A DNA stretch of 64,000 nt from Actinomadura chibensis NBRC 106107. Its GTDB lineage: Bacteria > Actinomycetota > Actinomycetes > Streptosporangiales > Streptosporangiaceae. The DNA lies in assembly GCF_001552135.1 (NCBI RefSeq), contig NZ_BCQP01000001.1, positions 62,001 to 126,000 on the forward strand, read 5' to 3'. Position numbers and translations under genes: made by a program. The notes under the pieces are model-generated. The model did not search any database. It saw only the letters and a program-made list of their open reading frames with translations, and was not told where the DNA came from. Shown one piece after another: positions 33,420-42,068 of the stretch (within the stretch, counting starts at the first letter, position 1; every line of letters starts with the position of its first letter).

Positions 33420-34247
33420 ATGACGTCCACCTCGCCCGTTCCGTCCGCCGCGCCCGTCCAGGCCCCGCCGCTCGTGCTCACGATCGCGGGGTCCGACTCC
33501 GGCGGCGGCGCCGGGATCCAGGCGGACCTGAAGACCATGCTCGCCCTCGGCGTCCACGGGATGAGCGTCGTCGCGGCCGTCACCGCGCAGAACTCGCTCG
33601 GCGTCCAGGGGTACTGGGAGCTGCCGCCGGAGGCGGTGCGCGCGCAGCTCGACTCCGTCCTGTCCGACATCGGCGTGCACGCGATCAAGACGGGGATGCT
33701 CGCGTCGAGCGGCCTGGTCGAGATCGTCGCTGAGGCGCTGGCGGCGTCGGACGCGCCCGCCGTCGTCGACCCGGTCGGGGTGTCCAAGCACGGCGACTCG
33801 CTGCTCGCGCCGGACGCCGTGCACGCCGTCCGGTCGGCGCTGATCCCGGCCGCGACCGTCGTCACGCCCAATCTCTACGAGGTGGAGCAGCTCACCGGCG
33901 TCAAGGTCGTGGACGAGTCGGGCCTTCGCGAGGCCGCCGAGGCGATGAAGGCGCTCGGCCCGCGCTGGGTGCTGATCAAGGGCGGGCACCTGCCGGGCGA
34001 GCCCGCCGACCTGCTGTTCGACGGGGAGCGCGAGCACCGCTTCACCGCGCCCCGGCACGACAACCGGCACACGCACGGGACGGGCTGCACGCTCGCCTCG
34101 GCGATCGCGTCCCGGCTGGCGCTCGGCGACGACGTCCCGGCGGCGGTGGCGGCGGCGAAGGAGTACGTGACCGGCGCGATCGCGGCGGGCTTCCCGCTCG
34201 GCGCGGGCATCGGCCCGGTCGACCACGGCTGGCGCTGGCGCGGCTGA
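33420..34247 (+). CDS. thiD: Hydroxymethylpyrimidine/phosphomethylpyrimidine kinase
   Basis: ThiD phosphorylates the pyrimidine precursor of thiamine twice. The 275-residue protein has the ribokinase-like start [20 protein letters not shown], the middle segment [24 protein letters not shown] and the anion-hole motif [17 protein letters not shown] with the catalytic Asp replaced by the usual GTGCT loop. ATG 33420 is chosen; GTG 33411 is an in-frame alternative. It lies 1 kb after thiL. Confidence 0.95.
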   Translation: MTSTSPVPSAAPVQAPPLVLTIAGSDSGGGAGIQADLKTMLALGVHGMSVVAAVTAQNSLGVQGYWELPPEAVRAQLDSVLSDIGVHAIKTGMLASSGLVEIVAEALAASDAPAVVDPVGVSKHGDSLLAPDAVHAVRSALIPAATVVTPNLYEVEQLTGVKVVDESGLREAAEAMKALGPRWVLIKGGHLPGEPADLLFDGEREHRFTAPRHDNRHTHGTGCTLASAIASRLALGDDVPAAVAAAKEYVTGAIAAGFPLGAGIGPVDHGWRWRG

Positions 34248-34277
34248 CCGGGCGTCCCCGGGCCCCGGACATGCGAA

Positions 34278-34310
34278 AGCCAGTCCACCGGATGCTCCGA
34301 TGGACTGGCT
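34278..34310. terminator. Bidirectional terminator between thiD and rpmB
   Basis: AGCCAGTCCA pairs with TGGACTGGCT (10 bp), and inside it CGGA pairs with TCCG around the 3-base loop TGC. The hairpin lies between two convergent genes and can serve both. Confidence 0.8.
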
Positions 34311-34334
34311 GCGGAGGACCGGCCGCGCCGGACC

Positions 34335-34529
34335 TCAGACGGTCGGCTTGACGACCTTGCCGGCCTTGATGCAGGACGTGCAGGCGTTGATCCGCTTGGT
34401 GGCGCCGTTCACGACGGCGCGCACGCGCTGGATGTTGGGGTTCCAGCGGCGCGGGGTGCGGCGGTGCGAGTGGGAGACGCGCATGCCGAAACCGGGTCCC
34501 TTGCCGCAGACGTCGCAGACGGAAGCCAC
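34335..34529 (-). CDS. rpmB: 50S ribosomal protein L28
   Basis: The 64-residue protein begins ASVCDVCGKGPGFGMRVSHS after its GTG start and has the second pair CTSC near the end, so it is the zinc-binding (C+) form of L28. HRRTPRRWNPNIQRVRAV is the core rRNA-binding part. GTG 34529 follows CTTGGAG. It is convergent with thiD and divergent from the DAK2 gene, as in other actinomycetes. A zinc-free paralogue may exist elsewhere. Confidence 0.96.
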   Translation of the reverse strand: MASVCDVCGKGPGFGMRVSHSHRRTPRRWNPNIQRVRAVVNGATKRINACTSCIKAGKVVKPTV

Positions 34530-34709
34530 GGGAAACTCCAAGTGGTGTCGAAGCTCTGACGGAGCGCCGCCCCGGCCGCCGCGGGCGGGCGAACCGGGCA
34601 TCATGGGTGCTCACTGACGAGCGCCCCGGACGAGGCGCATGGATCAGAGTAGCCGACGGCGCGTCGGGTAGGCGAATCGGCCGCGGCCGCACGCGCGGCC
34701 GGAGCGGCG

Positions 34710-36311
34710 GTGAGGGGGCGGGCGTTGGGCGAGGTCCTCGACGGCGCGGCGGTGCGCCGGTGGTGCGGCGTCGCGGCGGACGCGCTCGCCCGCGCCCGGA
34801 CGGAGATCGACGCGCTGAACGTGTTCCCCGTCCCGGACGGCGACACCGGCACCAACATGCACCTGACCGTCCGCGCGGCGGCGGACGCGCTGGACGCCCT
34901 CCCGCCCGGCGCGGGCGCCCCCGATGCCTGGCGGGCGCTGGCGCGGGGCGCGCTGCTCGGCGCGCGGGGCAACTCCGGGGTGATCCTCAGCCAGGTGCTC
35001 CGCGGGCTCGCCGACGTCCTCGGCCCGCTGGACGCGCCGCCCGACGGCGCCGCGCTCGCCGCCGCGCTGGGGCACGCGTCCGCGCTGGCCAGGGGAGCGG
35101 TCGAGCATCCCGTCGAGGGCACGATCCTGAGCGTGCTCGCCGCGGCGGCGGCCGCGGGCGCGGCCGCCGGGGCCGACGACCTCGCGGGCGTCTCCCGGGC
35201 GGCGGCGGGCGGCGCCCGCCGCGCGCTGCGCGCCACGACCGGGCAGCTCGACGTCCTCGCCCGCGCGGGCGTCGTGGACGCGGGCGCCGCCGGGCTCTGC
35301 GTCGTCCTCGACGCGCTCGCGGCCGTGCTCACCGACGAGTACCCGGAGCGCTACGAGGTCCCGGCCCGCGCGCCCGGCGCCCCGGCCCCGGCGCCCGCCG
35401 CGCCGTCCGGACCCGGCTACGAGGTCATGTACCTGCTGGACGCGCCCGACGACGCCGTCCACCCGCTGCGCGAACGGCTCGACGCCCTCGGCGACTCCCT
35501 CGTCGTGGTCGGCGGGGACGGGCTGTGGAACGTCCACGTCCACGTGGACGACGCGGGGGCCGCCGTCGAGGCGGGGCTCGGCGCGGGCCGTCCGCACCGG
35601 ATCCGCGTCACCTGCCTGCACGCCCCGACCGGGGGGCCGCACGCGCCGCGCACCGGCCGCGCGGTCGTCGCGGTGACCGCCGCCGCCGGGCTCGCCGCGC
35701 TGTTCGAGGAGAGCGGCGCGCGGGTCGTCCGCCGCCCGCCGGACGCCGTGCCGCCGCTCGCGGTGCTGGCGGAGGCGATCCTCGCGGCGGGCGGCGAGGT
35801 GGCCGTCCTGCCGGACGGGCCGGAGGTCCTCGCCCTGGCCGAGGCCGCCGCCGAGCGGGCCCGGGACGCGGGCGCGCGGATCGAGGTCGTGCCCGCGAAG
35901 GCGTCCGTCCAGGCGCTGGCGGCGCTCGCGGTGCACGACCCGCTGCGCCGCTTCGGCGAGGACGTGATCGAGATGACCCGCGCGGCCGGGGCGACGCGCT
36001 TCGGTCACCTGGAGGTCGCCGACCGGGAGGCGGTGACGAGCGTCGGGCTGTGCCGGCCGGGCGACGTCCTCGGGCTGATCGAGGGCGACGTCGCGACGAT
36101 CGGCGCGGACGTCGAAGACGTGGCCCGGCACGTCCTTGACCGGATGCTGTCCGGCGGCGGGGAGCTGGTCACGCTGGTCGTCGGACGGGACGCGCCGCCC
36201 GGCCTCGCCGCCGTCCTCGACGGGCATCTGCGCCGCGTCCATCCCGACGTGGAGGCCGGGGTCTACGACGGCGGGCAGGAGAAATACCCGCTCCTCGTCG
36301 GCGTGGAGTGA
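34710..36311 (+). CDS. DAK2/DegV-like kinase, FakA (YloV) family
   Basis: The 533-residue protein has an N-terminal DhaL/DAK2 nucleotide-binding domain (ALNVFPVPDGDTGTNMHLTV then GARGNSGVILSQVLRG) and a C-terminal part matching the YloV/FakA family. FakA is the ATP-binding subunit of bacterial fatty acid kinase, working with a FakB lipid-binding protein, which is not seen here. GTG 34710 is taken as the start; TTG 34725 behind GAGGGGGCGGG is an alternative. The yloV-recG order is widely conserved. Confidence 0.88.
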   Translation: MRGRALGEVLDGAAVRRWCGVAADALARARTEIDALNVFPVPDGDTGTNMHLTVRAAADALDALPPGAGAPDAWRALARGALLGARGNSGVILSQVLRGLADVLGPLDAPPDGAALAAALGHASALARGAVEHPVEGTILSVLAAAAAAGAAAGADDLAGVSRAAAGGARRALRATTGQLDVLARAGVVDAGAAGLCVVLDALAAVLTDEYPERYEVPARAPGAPAPAPAAPSGPGYEVMYLLDAPDDAVHPLRERLDALGDSLVVVGGDGLWNVHVHVDDAGAAVEAGLGAGRPHRIRVTCLHAPTGGPHAPRTGRAVVAVTAAAGLAALFEESGARVVRRPPDAVPPLAVLAEAILAAGGEVAVLPDGPEVLALAEAAAERARDAGARIEVVPAKASVQALAALAVHDPLRRFGEDVIEMTRAAGATRFGHLEVADREAVTSVGLCRPGDVLGLIEGDVATIGADVEDVARHVLDRMLSGGGELVTLVVGRDAPPGLAAVLDGHLRRVHPDVEAGVYDGGQEKYPLLVGVE

Positions 36312-36344
36312 TACGCGCCGCCGCTTTGGGCTAGAAAAGACTGC

Positions 36345-38534
36345 GTGGCGAACCTCGACGAGCCGTTGCGCGACGTCCTCGGCGACAAGACGGCCAAGGC
36401 CCTGGAGAAGGGCCTCGACCTGCGCACCGTCGGCGACCTCCTGCACCACTACCCGCGCCGCTACGCGCACCGCGGCGAGCTGACCCAGCTCAGCGGGCTG
36501 GAGGACGGCGAGCACGTCACCGTCATGGCGGAGGTCGTGAAGGTGCAGGGCCGCAGCCTGAACCGCAGCCCGGGCTACGTCCTGGAGATCACCGTCACGG
36601 ACGGGACGGGCGAGCTCAAGCTGAGCTTCTTCGGCCGCAAGGGGTCCTACCGCCCGGAGAAGGACCTGTCGCCCGGCACCCGCGGCCTGTTCGCCGGGAA
36701 GATCAGCACCTACCGGCCGCGCAGCGGGCGCCCGGTGCGGCAGCTCGCCCACCCGCAGTACAAGGTCGTCCACGAGAAGGGCGCCGAGCAGGCCGCGCAG
36801 GAGTGGGCGGACGAGATCATCCCGATCTACCCGTCCACGAAGACGCTCCCGATCGAGACGATCGGGACGTCCGTCGGCATGGTCCTCGACCACCTGACCC
36901 TGCCCGCCGACCCGATGCCCGAGGCGCTGCTGCGCCGCCGTCACCTGATCGGCCTGCGCGAGGCGTACGAGGGCATCCACCGCCCGCGCAGTTGGGACGA
37001 GCTCGGCCGCGCCAGGGCCCGCCTGAAATGGGACGAGGCGTTCGTCGTCCAGGTGGCCCTCGCCCAGCGCCGCCTCGCCGCCGCCGCGCTCCCGGCCACC
37101 CCGCGCCCGCCGTCCTTCGGCGGCCTCCTGGCCGAGTTCGACGCGCGTCTCCCGTTCGAGCTGACCAAGGGCCAGCGCGAGGTGGGCGACGAGATCGCCG
37201 CCGACCTGGCCGTCGAACACCCCATGCACCGCCTCCTCCAAGGCGACGTAGGGGCCGGGAAGACGGTCGTCGCGCTGCGGGCGATGCTCCAGGTGGTGGA
37301 CGGCGGCGGGCAGGCGGCGCTGCTCGCGCCGACCGAGGTGCTCGCCCAGCAGCACTACCGGTCGATCACCGGGATGCTCGGCGACCTCGCCGAGGCCGGG
37401 CAGATCGGCGGCGCGGAGAACGCGACGCGGGTCGCGCTGCTCACCGGGTCGCTCGGCGCGAAGGCGCGCAAGGCCGCCCTGCTGGACGCGGCGTCCGGCG
37501 CGGCGGGCATCGTCGTCGGCACGCACGCGCTGCTGCAGGAGACCGTCCAGTTCGCCGACCTCGGCCTCGTCGTCGTGGACGAGCAGCACCGCTTCGGCGT
37601 CGAGCAGCGGGACGCGCTGCGCGAGAAGACCGGCGGCGGGCGCCCGCACGTCCTCGTCATGACGGCGACGCCGATCCCGCGCACGGTGGCGATGACGGTG
37701 TTCGGCGACCTGGAGACGTCCGTCCTCGGGCAGCTCCCGGCGGGCCGGTCGGAGATCCGGACGCACGTGGTGCCGCCGGAGAAGCCCGCGTTCCTCGCGC
37801 GCACCTGGGAGCGCATCAAGGAGGAGGCCGCGCGGGGCCGCCAGATCTACATCGTCTGCCCGCGCATCGGCGAGCAGGAGGGCGACGAGGGCGACGCCGT
37901 CGCGGCGGACGAGGAGGGCCGCCGCTCCCCGCTCGGGATCATGGAGGTGCTGCCGAAGCTGGAGGAGCTGCTCGCCGGGCTGCGCATCGGCGTCCTGCAC
38001 GGCAAGCTGCACCCCGACGAGAAGGACGCGGTCATGCGCCGGTTCACCGACCGCGACCTGGACGTCCTGCTCGCCACCACGGTGATCGAGGTCGGGGTGG
38101 ACGTCCCCAACGCCACCGTCATGGTCATCATGGACGCCGACCGGTTCGGCGTCTCCCAGCTCCACCAGCTCCGCGGCCGAGTGGGGCGCGGCACCCTCCC
38201 CGGCCTGTGCCTCCTCGTCACCGACGCCGAGCCCGGCAGCAAGGCGCGCGAGCGGCTCGCGGCGGTCGCGTCCACGACGGACGGCTTCGCGCTGTCCCGC
38301 CTGGACCTGGAGCAGCGCCGGGAGGGCGACGTGCTCGGCGCGGCGCAGGCGGGCCGCACGTCCAGCCTGCGCCTCCTCACGCTCCAGAAGGACGAGGACG
38401 TCATCCGCGACGCCCGCGACGAGGCGACCGCGCTGGTCGAGTCCGATCCCGAGCTCGCCGACCATCCGGGCCTGGCGACCGTCCTCGCGTCCCTCCTGGA
38501 CGAGGAGCGCGCCGACTTCCTCGAAAAGACCTGA
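36345..38534 (+). CDS. recG: ATP-dependent DNA helicase RecG
   Basis: RecG reverses stalled replication forks and branch-migrates Holliday junctions. The 729-residue protein has the N-terminal wedge (OB) region and the helicase motifs GDVGAGKT (I), LLAPTEVLAQQHY (Ia), VDEQHRFGVEQR (II), MTATPIPRT (III), ATTVIEVGVDVPNAT (V) and QLRGRVGRG (VI). Start GTG 36345 lies 33 bases after the DAK2 gene, so the two are probably one operon. Confidence 0.97.
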   Translation: MANLDEPLRDVLGDKTAKALEKGLDLRTVGDLLHHYPRRYAHRGELTQLSGLEDGEHVTVMAEVVKVQGRSLNRSPGYVLEITVTDGTGELKLSFFGRKGSYRPEKDLSPGTRGLFAGKISTYRPRSGRPVRQLAHPQYKVVHEKGAEQAAQEWADEIIPIYPSTKTLPIETIGTSVGMVLDHLTLPADPMPEALLRRRHLIGLREAYEGIHRPRSWDELGRARARLKWDEAFVVQVALAQRRLAAAALPATPRPPSFGGLLAEFDARLPFELTKGQREVGDEIAADLAVEHPMHRLLQGDVGAGKTVVALRAMLQVVDGGGQAALLAPTEVLAQQHYRSITGMLGDLAEAGQIGGAENATRVALLTGSLGAKARKAALLDAASGAAGIVVGTHALLQETVQFADLGLVVVDEQHRFGVEQRDALREKTGGGRPHVLVMTATPIPRTVAMTVFGDLETSVLGQLPAGRSEIRTHVVPPEKPAFLARTWERIKEEAARGRQIYIVCPRIGEQEGDEGDAVAADEEGRRSPLGIMEVLPKLEELLAGLRIGVLHGKLHPDEKDAVMRRFTDRDLDVLLATTVIEVGVDVPNATVMVIMDADRFGVSQLHQLRGRVGRGTLPGLCLLVTDAEPGSKARERLAAVASTTDGFALSRLDLEQRREGDVLGAAQAGRTSSLRLLTLQKDEDVIRDARDEATALVESDPELADHPGLATVLASLLDEERADFLEKT

Positions 38535-38661
38535 CACCGGCGCCGAATGGCGCGCCCGGAAGGTTCTCTGGGGCGTTCCCCCCGTTGGATACTGAGAACA
38601 CACGGTTGATCACGGACGTCTGACATGTAGCGCGGGTTCGCATGCGACGGAGGAGCTCCCA

Positions 38662-40434
38662 ATGACGGCGGTCGGCCCCCTGCTCCCCAACGACCCGGCC
38701 AGGCTGGGGCGGTACGAGCTGGTCGGACGGATCGGCGAGGGCGGGCAGAGCATCGTCTTCCTCGGACGCCACGAGGACGACGGCCGCCGCGCGGCGGTGA
38801 AGCTGCTGCGCGACCGGTACGTCCGCGACCCGGAGTGGCGGGCGCGGTTCGAGCGCGAGCTCGCGATGATCGGGCGGGTGGCGGGGTTCTGCACGGCGCA
38901 GGTCCTGGACGCCGACATCTCCGGCGACCTGCCGTACGTCGTCAGCGAGTACGTGCCGGGCCCGTCGCTGAGCGGCCTCGTCGCCGACGAGGGTCCGCGC
39001 ACCGGGACGAACCTCGACCGCCTCGCGATCGGCACGGTCACGGCGCTCGCGGCGATCCACCGGGCGGGCATCCTGCACCGCGACTTCAAGCCGTCCAACG
39101 TGCTGATGGGGCCGGACGGCCCGCGCGTCATCGACTTCGGCATCGCGCGGGTCCTCGGCACGGCGGCGAAGAAGGGCAGCGGGGTCGTCGGGACGCCGTC
39201 CTACATGGCGCCGGAGCAGGTCACCAACACCGACCTCGGGACGGGCGTCGACCTGTTCACGTGGGCGGCGACGATGCTGTTCGCGGCGACCGGGCGGCAC
39301 CCGTTCGGCAACGACACGATCTCCGCCGTGTTCCACCGGATCCTGAACTACGAGCCCGACCTGTCGGCGCTGCCGGACTCGCTGCGCGGCGTCGTCGCCT
39401 CGTGCCTGGCGAAGGACCCGGCGCGGCGGCCGGAGGCGCAGCACGTGCTGCTGCGGCTGATCGGCGGCGACGTCCCGGACGACCTCCCGGTCCAGGACAC
39501 GCTCAGCACCGGCGCGCACCTCGCCGGGGACGAGCGCACGCCGCCGAACCCGCCGACCGTCGGCCGTCCCGGCACGCTGACGGGGACGGACTCGGGTGGC
39601 ACGGTCCCGCCGTACCAGCCGCCGACCGGCCCGCCGCCGCGCCGGCGGCGGGGCCTCGGGTTCGCCGCGGCCGGGGTCGCGCTGCTGGTCGCGGCGGCCG
39701 TCGGCGCGACGGCGTGGGCGCTGCTGTCGGACGGCTCGGGGGAGAGGCCCGCCACCGCCGACACCGGCCCGGCCGAGCCGCCCGCCGCGGCGGCGGAGGC
39801 GGTCGCCCCGGCCGCGCACGCGATCAGGACGGTGCTGAGCCTCGACCACGCGACGCTCGACCGGGACGTCGCGGCGGCGCACCGCGCGTCCACGCCCCGG
39901 TACGGGACGGAGTACGACCGCCAGCTCGCGACCCGCGACTACCGCGAGCAGCTGAAGGAGAAGAAGGGGTCGGTGGCGACGGAGGTCGTCGACTCGGCGG
40001 TGGTGGCGGCCGCGCCGGGCAGGGTCACCGTCCTCGCGTACGTGAAGCGGACGGTCCGCGCCGAGAACGCCGACCCGAGCCGCCTCCAGGACCCGATGCG
40101 CGCGACGATGGTCAAGCAGGGCGCGGGCTGGCTGCTGGACAGCCTGTTCTCGCTGAAGGCGGGCTCGTCCCGCGCCGACACGGCGGGCTCGCCGTGGCCG
40201 GGGACGGCGGCGCGCGGCGCGCTGGAGGCGGTCTCCCGCGACCCGTCCGTCGCGGCGGGCACGCCGGTGGAGATCGGCCTCCGCTCGGGCGGCGCGGCCG
40301 ACCGGGTGACGGCGCTGGTCACGCTCGGCGCCTGCAAGGACGGCTGCACGGACGCCGACCGGGTCGCGTTCCGGCGGCTCGGCCTCCAGCGCGCGGGCGG
40401 CGGCTGGAAGGTCGTCAGCTCCGAGACCCTCTAG
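38662..40434 (+). CDS. Membrane serine/threonine protein kinase
   Basis: The 590-residue protein is a bacterial Hanks-type kinase. Residues 18-270 form the kinase domain: GRIGEGGQSIVFLG (glycine loop), AAVKLL (Lys), HRDFKPSNVL (catalytic loop), DFGIAR and GTPSYMAPEQ. A Pro-rich linker, one membrane helix near residue 335 (GLGFAAAGVALLVAAAVGAT) and an extracellular region of about 230 residues follow. There are no PASTA repeats; the outer domain is of unknown fold and should sense the external signal. A good ribosome binding site GGAGGAG precedes ATG 38662. Confidence 0.92.
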   Translation: MTAVGPLLPNDPARLGRYELVGRIGEGGQSIVFLGRHEDDGRRAAVKLLRDRYVRDPEWRARFERELAMIGRVAGFCTAQVLDADISGDLPYVVSEYVPGPSLSGLVADEGPRTGTNLDRLAIGTVTALAAIHRAGILHRDFKPSNVLMGPDGPRVIDFGIARVLGTAAKKGSGVVGTPSYMAPEQVTNTDLGTGVDLFTWAATMLFAATGRHPFGNDTISAVFHRILNYEPDLSALPDSLRGVVASCLAKDPARRPEAQHVLLRLIGGDVPDDLPVQDTLSTGAHLAGDERTPPNPPTVGRPGTLTGTDSGGTVPPYQPPTGPPPRRRRGLGFAAAGVALLVAAAVGATAWALLSDGSGERPATADTGPAEPPAAAAEAVAPAAHAIRTVLSLDHATLDRDVAAAHRASTPRYGTEYDRQLATRDYREQLKEKKGSVATEVVDSAVVAAAPGRVTVLAYVKRTVRAENADPSRLQDPMRATMVKQGAGWLLDSLFSLKAGSSRADTAGSPWPGTAARGALEAVSRDPSVAAGTPVEIGLRSGGAADRVTALVTLGACKDGCTDADRVAFRRLGLQRAGGGWKVVSSETL

Positions 40435-40437
40435 ACG

Positions 40438-40477
40438 CCGAGAGGGCGCCTCCCCGCGGGAAGGCGCCCTTCTCGGG
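40438..40477 (+). terminator. Terminator after the Ser/Thr kinase gene
   Basis: CCGAGAGGGCGCCT pairs with AGGCGCCCTTCTCGG with one unpaired base, forming a very stable hairpin just after the kinase stop codon and facing the convergent LPXTG gene. Confidence 0.75.
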
Positions 40478-40486
40478 GCGGAGCGC

Positions 40487-41257
40487 TCAGGACTCGCGGA
40501 CGGTGCGCCGCCGCGTCGCGGCGACCGCCGCGCTGCCCGCGGCGACGGCGGCGACGCCGAGCGCCAGCAGCGGCAGCGAGTCCGCGCCGGTGAACGGCAG
40601 CCCCTTCGGCGGGGTGATCTCGGCTGCCACGGCGCCCGCGCCCATCCCCGGGGTGGACGGCAGCTCCGGCAGCAGCGGCGAGGACGGCGGTCCGGGCGGC
40701 GTCGGCGTGCCCGGCGGGGGCGTGTCCGGCGGGGTCGGCGGCGACGGCGGGACCGGGGGAGTCGGCGGGGTGGGCGGCGTCGGGGCGGCGCAGCCGCCGA
40801 CGCAGGCGTGCGCCGACAGGTTCGCCGTCAGCGGCGTCGAGCTCCCCGGGGACAGCGACGCGCCCGCCCCGGCCCCGACGTCCAGGAGCTTCGGGTCGCC
40901 GGCGGCGAGCGTCCGCTGTCCGCCGCCCGCCGGGGTGGTCACCCCGGCGTCGGCGCGCGCGCCCGCCTTCACGCCGCCGGGCCCGGCCGACGCCCGCGCC
41001 TTGAGCCGGACGTCCGCGCCGACCACGGGCGTGTTCACCCCGACGCCGAGGTCCAGCCCGGCGGTCGTGGTGCGCGTGCGCTTGTCGTGCTTGACCGGCG
41101 CGTCCAGACGGAGCCCGAGAAGCGGCGAGGCCGTCTGCGGACGCGCGGTCCGCTTGGCGAGGGGCTGGGAGGTCTCGGCGTGCGACACGCCGCTCATGGC
41201 CGCGATGCCGAGAACCGCCGCCCCCGCCGTCACCGCCAGTCTCCTACCGTTATGCAC
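40487..41257 (-). CDS. LPXTG-anchored cell-wall surface protein
   Basis: The 256-residue protein starts with a Sec signal peptide (RRLAVTAGAAVLGIAAMSGV, then SHAE). A glycine- and alanine-rich body with alternating V/L strands follows, then a proline/threonine stretch of PTPP-type repeats, and the sorting signal LPFTGADSLPLLALGVAAVA with a basic tail RRRTVRES. It should be cut by a sortase at LPFTG and linked to the cell wall. GTG 41257 is preceded by AGGAGAACCCT. No sortase gene is nearby. Confidence 0.87.
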   Translation of the reverse strand: MHNGRRLAVTAGAAVLGIAAMSGVSHAETSQPLAKRTARPQTASPLLGLRLDAPVKHDKRTRTTTAGLDLGVGVNTPVVGADVRLKARASAGPGGVKAGARADAGVTTPAGGGQRTLAAGDPKLLDVGAGAGASLSPGSSTPLTANLSAHACVGGCAAPTPPTPPTPPVPPSPPTPPDTPPPGTPTPPGPPSSPLLPELPSTPGMGAGAVAAEITPPKGLPFTGADSLPLLALGVAAVAAGSAAVAATRRRTVRES

Positions 41258-41471
41258 AGGGTTCTCCTGAGGGGTTTGGTTGCACAACCTGCGAGCACGT
41301 TTACACGTCCCGTAGTCGTTGTGAACAGCGATCGGCCCATTTGGGTGGAGGTTCACAAGAGAGCGCCGCCCAGGTTGTGGATCTTTTTGGAAAACGCCCG
41401 TTATCGGGGTGCCGGGACGCGCGTTCGGAGCCCGCGGCGCGCCGCCGCCGCGCCGCCCCGATACTGGGGGG

Positions 41472-42038
41472 ATGACCAGGGTCATCGCGGGCAGCGCGGG
41501 CGGACGGCGGCTCGACGTCCCGCCGGGGCGCGACACCAGGCCGACCAGCGACCGCGCCAGGGAGGGGCTGTTCGGCACCGTCCTCGCCCTGCTCGGACCG
41601 CTGGACGGCCTGCGCGTCGCCGACCTCTACGCCGGGTCCGGCGCGGTCGGCCTGGAGGCGCTGTCCAGGGGCGCGGCGCACGCGCTGCTGGTCGAGTCGC
41701 ATCCGCGCGCGCTGGCGGTGATCAGGCGGAACGCGGCGGCGCTCGGGCTGCCGGGGGCCGTCCCGCGCGCGGAGAAGGTCGAGCGGCTGGTGCGGCGCCC
41801 GCCGGACGAGCCGTACGACCTGGTCTTCGCCGACCCGCCCTACGCGCTGGCGGACGCGTCCGTCACCGCCCTCCTGGACGACCTCCGCGACAACGGCTGG
41901 ACGGCGCCGGACGCGCTGGTCGTCGTGGAACGCGCGGCCCGCGGCCGGTCGTTGTCATGGCCGGACGGATACGAAGCCGAACGGGAGCGGCGTTACGGAG
42001 AGGCGGTGTTCTGGTACGGACGCGCGATCGGCCGTTGA
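41472..42038 (+). CDS. rsmD: 16S rRNA (guanine(966)-N(2))-methyltransferase
   Basis: The 188-residue protein has the SAM-binding segment ADLYAGSGAVGLEALSRGA and the catalytic motif DPPY for N-methylation of guanine in 16S rRNA. Its start, MTRVIAGSAGGRRLDVPPG, is typical of RsmD. ATG 41472 sits 8 bases after a GGGGGGA run. rsmD normally adjoins coaD; here a PBP gene separates them. Confidence 0.94.
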   Translation: MTRVIAGSAGGRRLDVPPGRDTRPTSDRAREGLFGTVLALLGPLDGLRVADLYAGSGAVGLEALSRGAAHALLVESHPRALAVIRRNAAALGLPGAVPRAEKVERLVRRPPDEPYDLVFADPPYALADASVTALLDDLRDNGWTAPDALVVVERAARGRSLSWPDGYEAERERRYGEAVFWYGRAIGR

Positions 42039-42068
42039 GGAAGGCGCCCTCCGGGTAAAGGCCACCCC

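Noticed and set aside
30642..34247. TPP riboswitch upstream of thiL or thiD
   Set aside because: The gaps before both genes are short and I could not find the conserved CUGAGA and GxxxACCTG elements.
34644..38603. Minus-strand open frame of about 1300 codons opposite the DAK2 gene and recG
   Set aside because: Antisense shadow; both plus-strand genes have complete catalytic motifs and conserved gene order.
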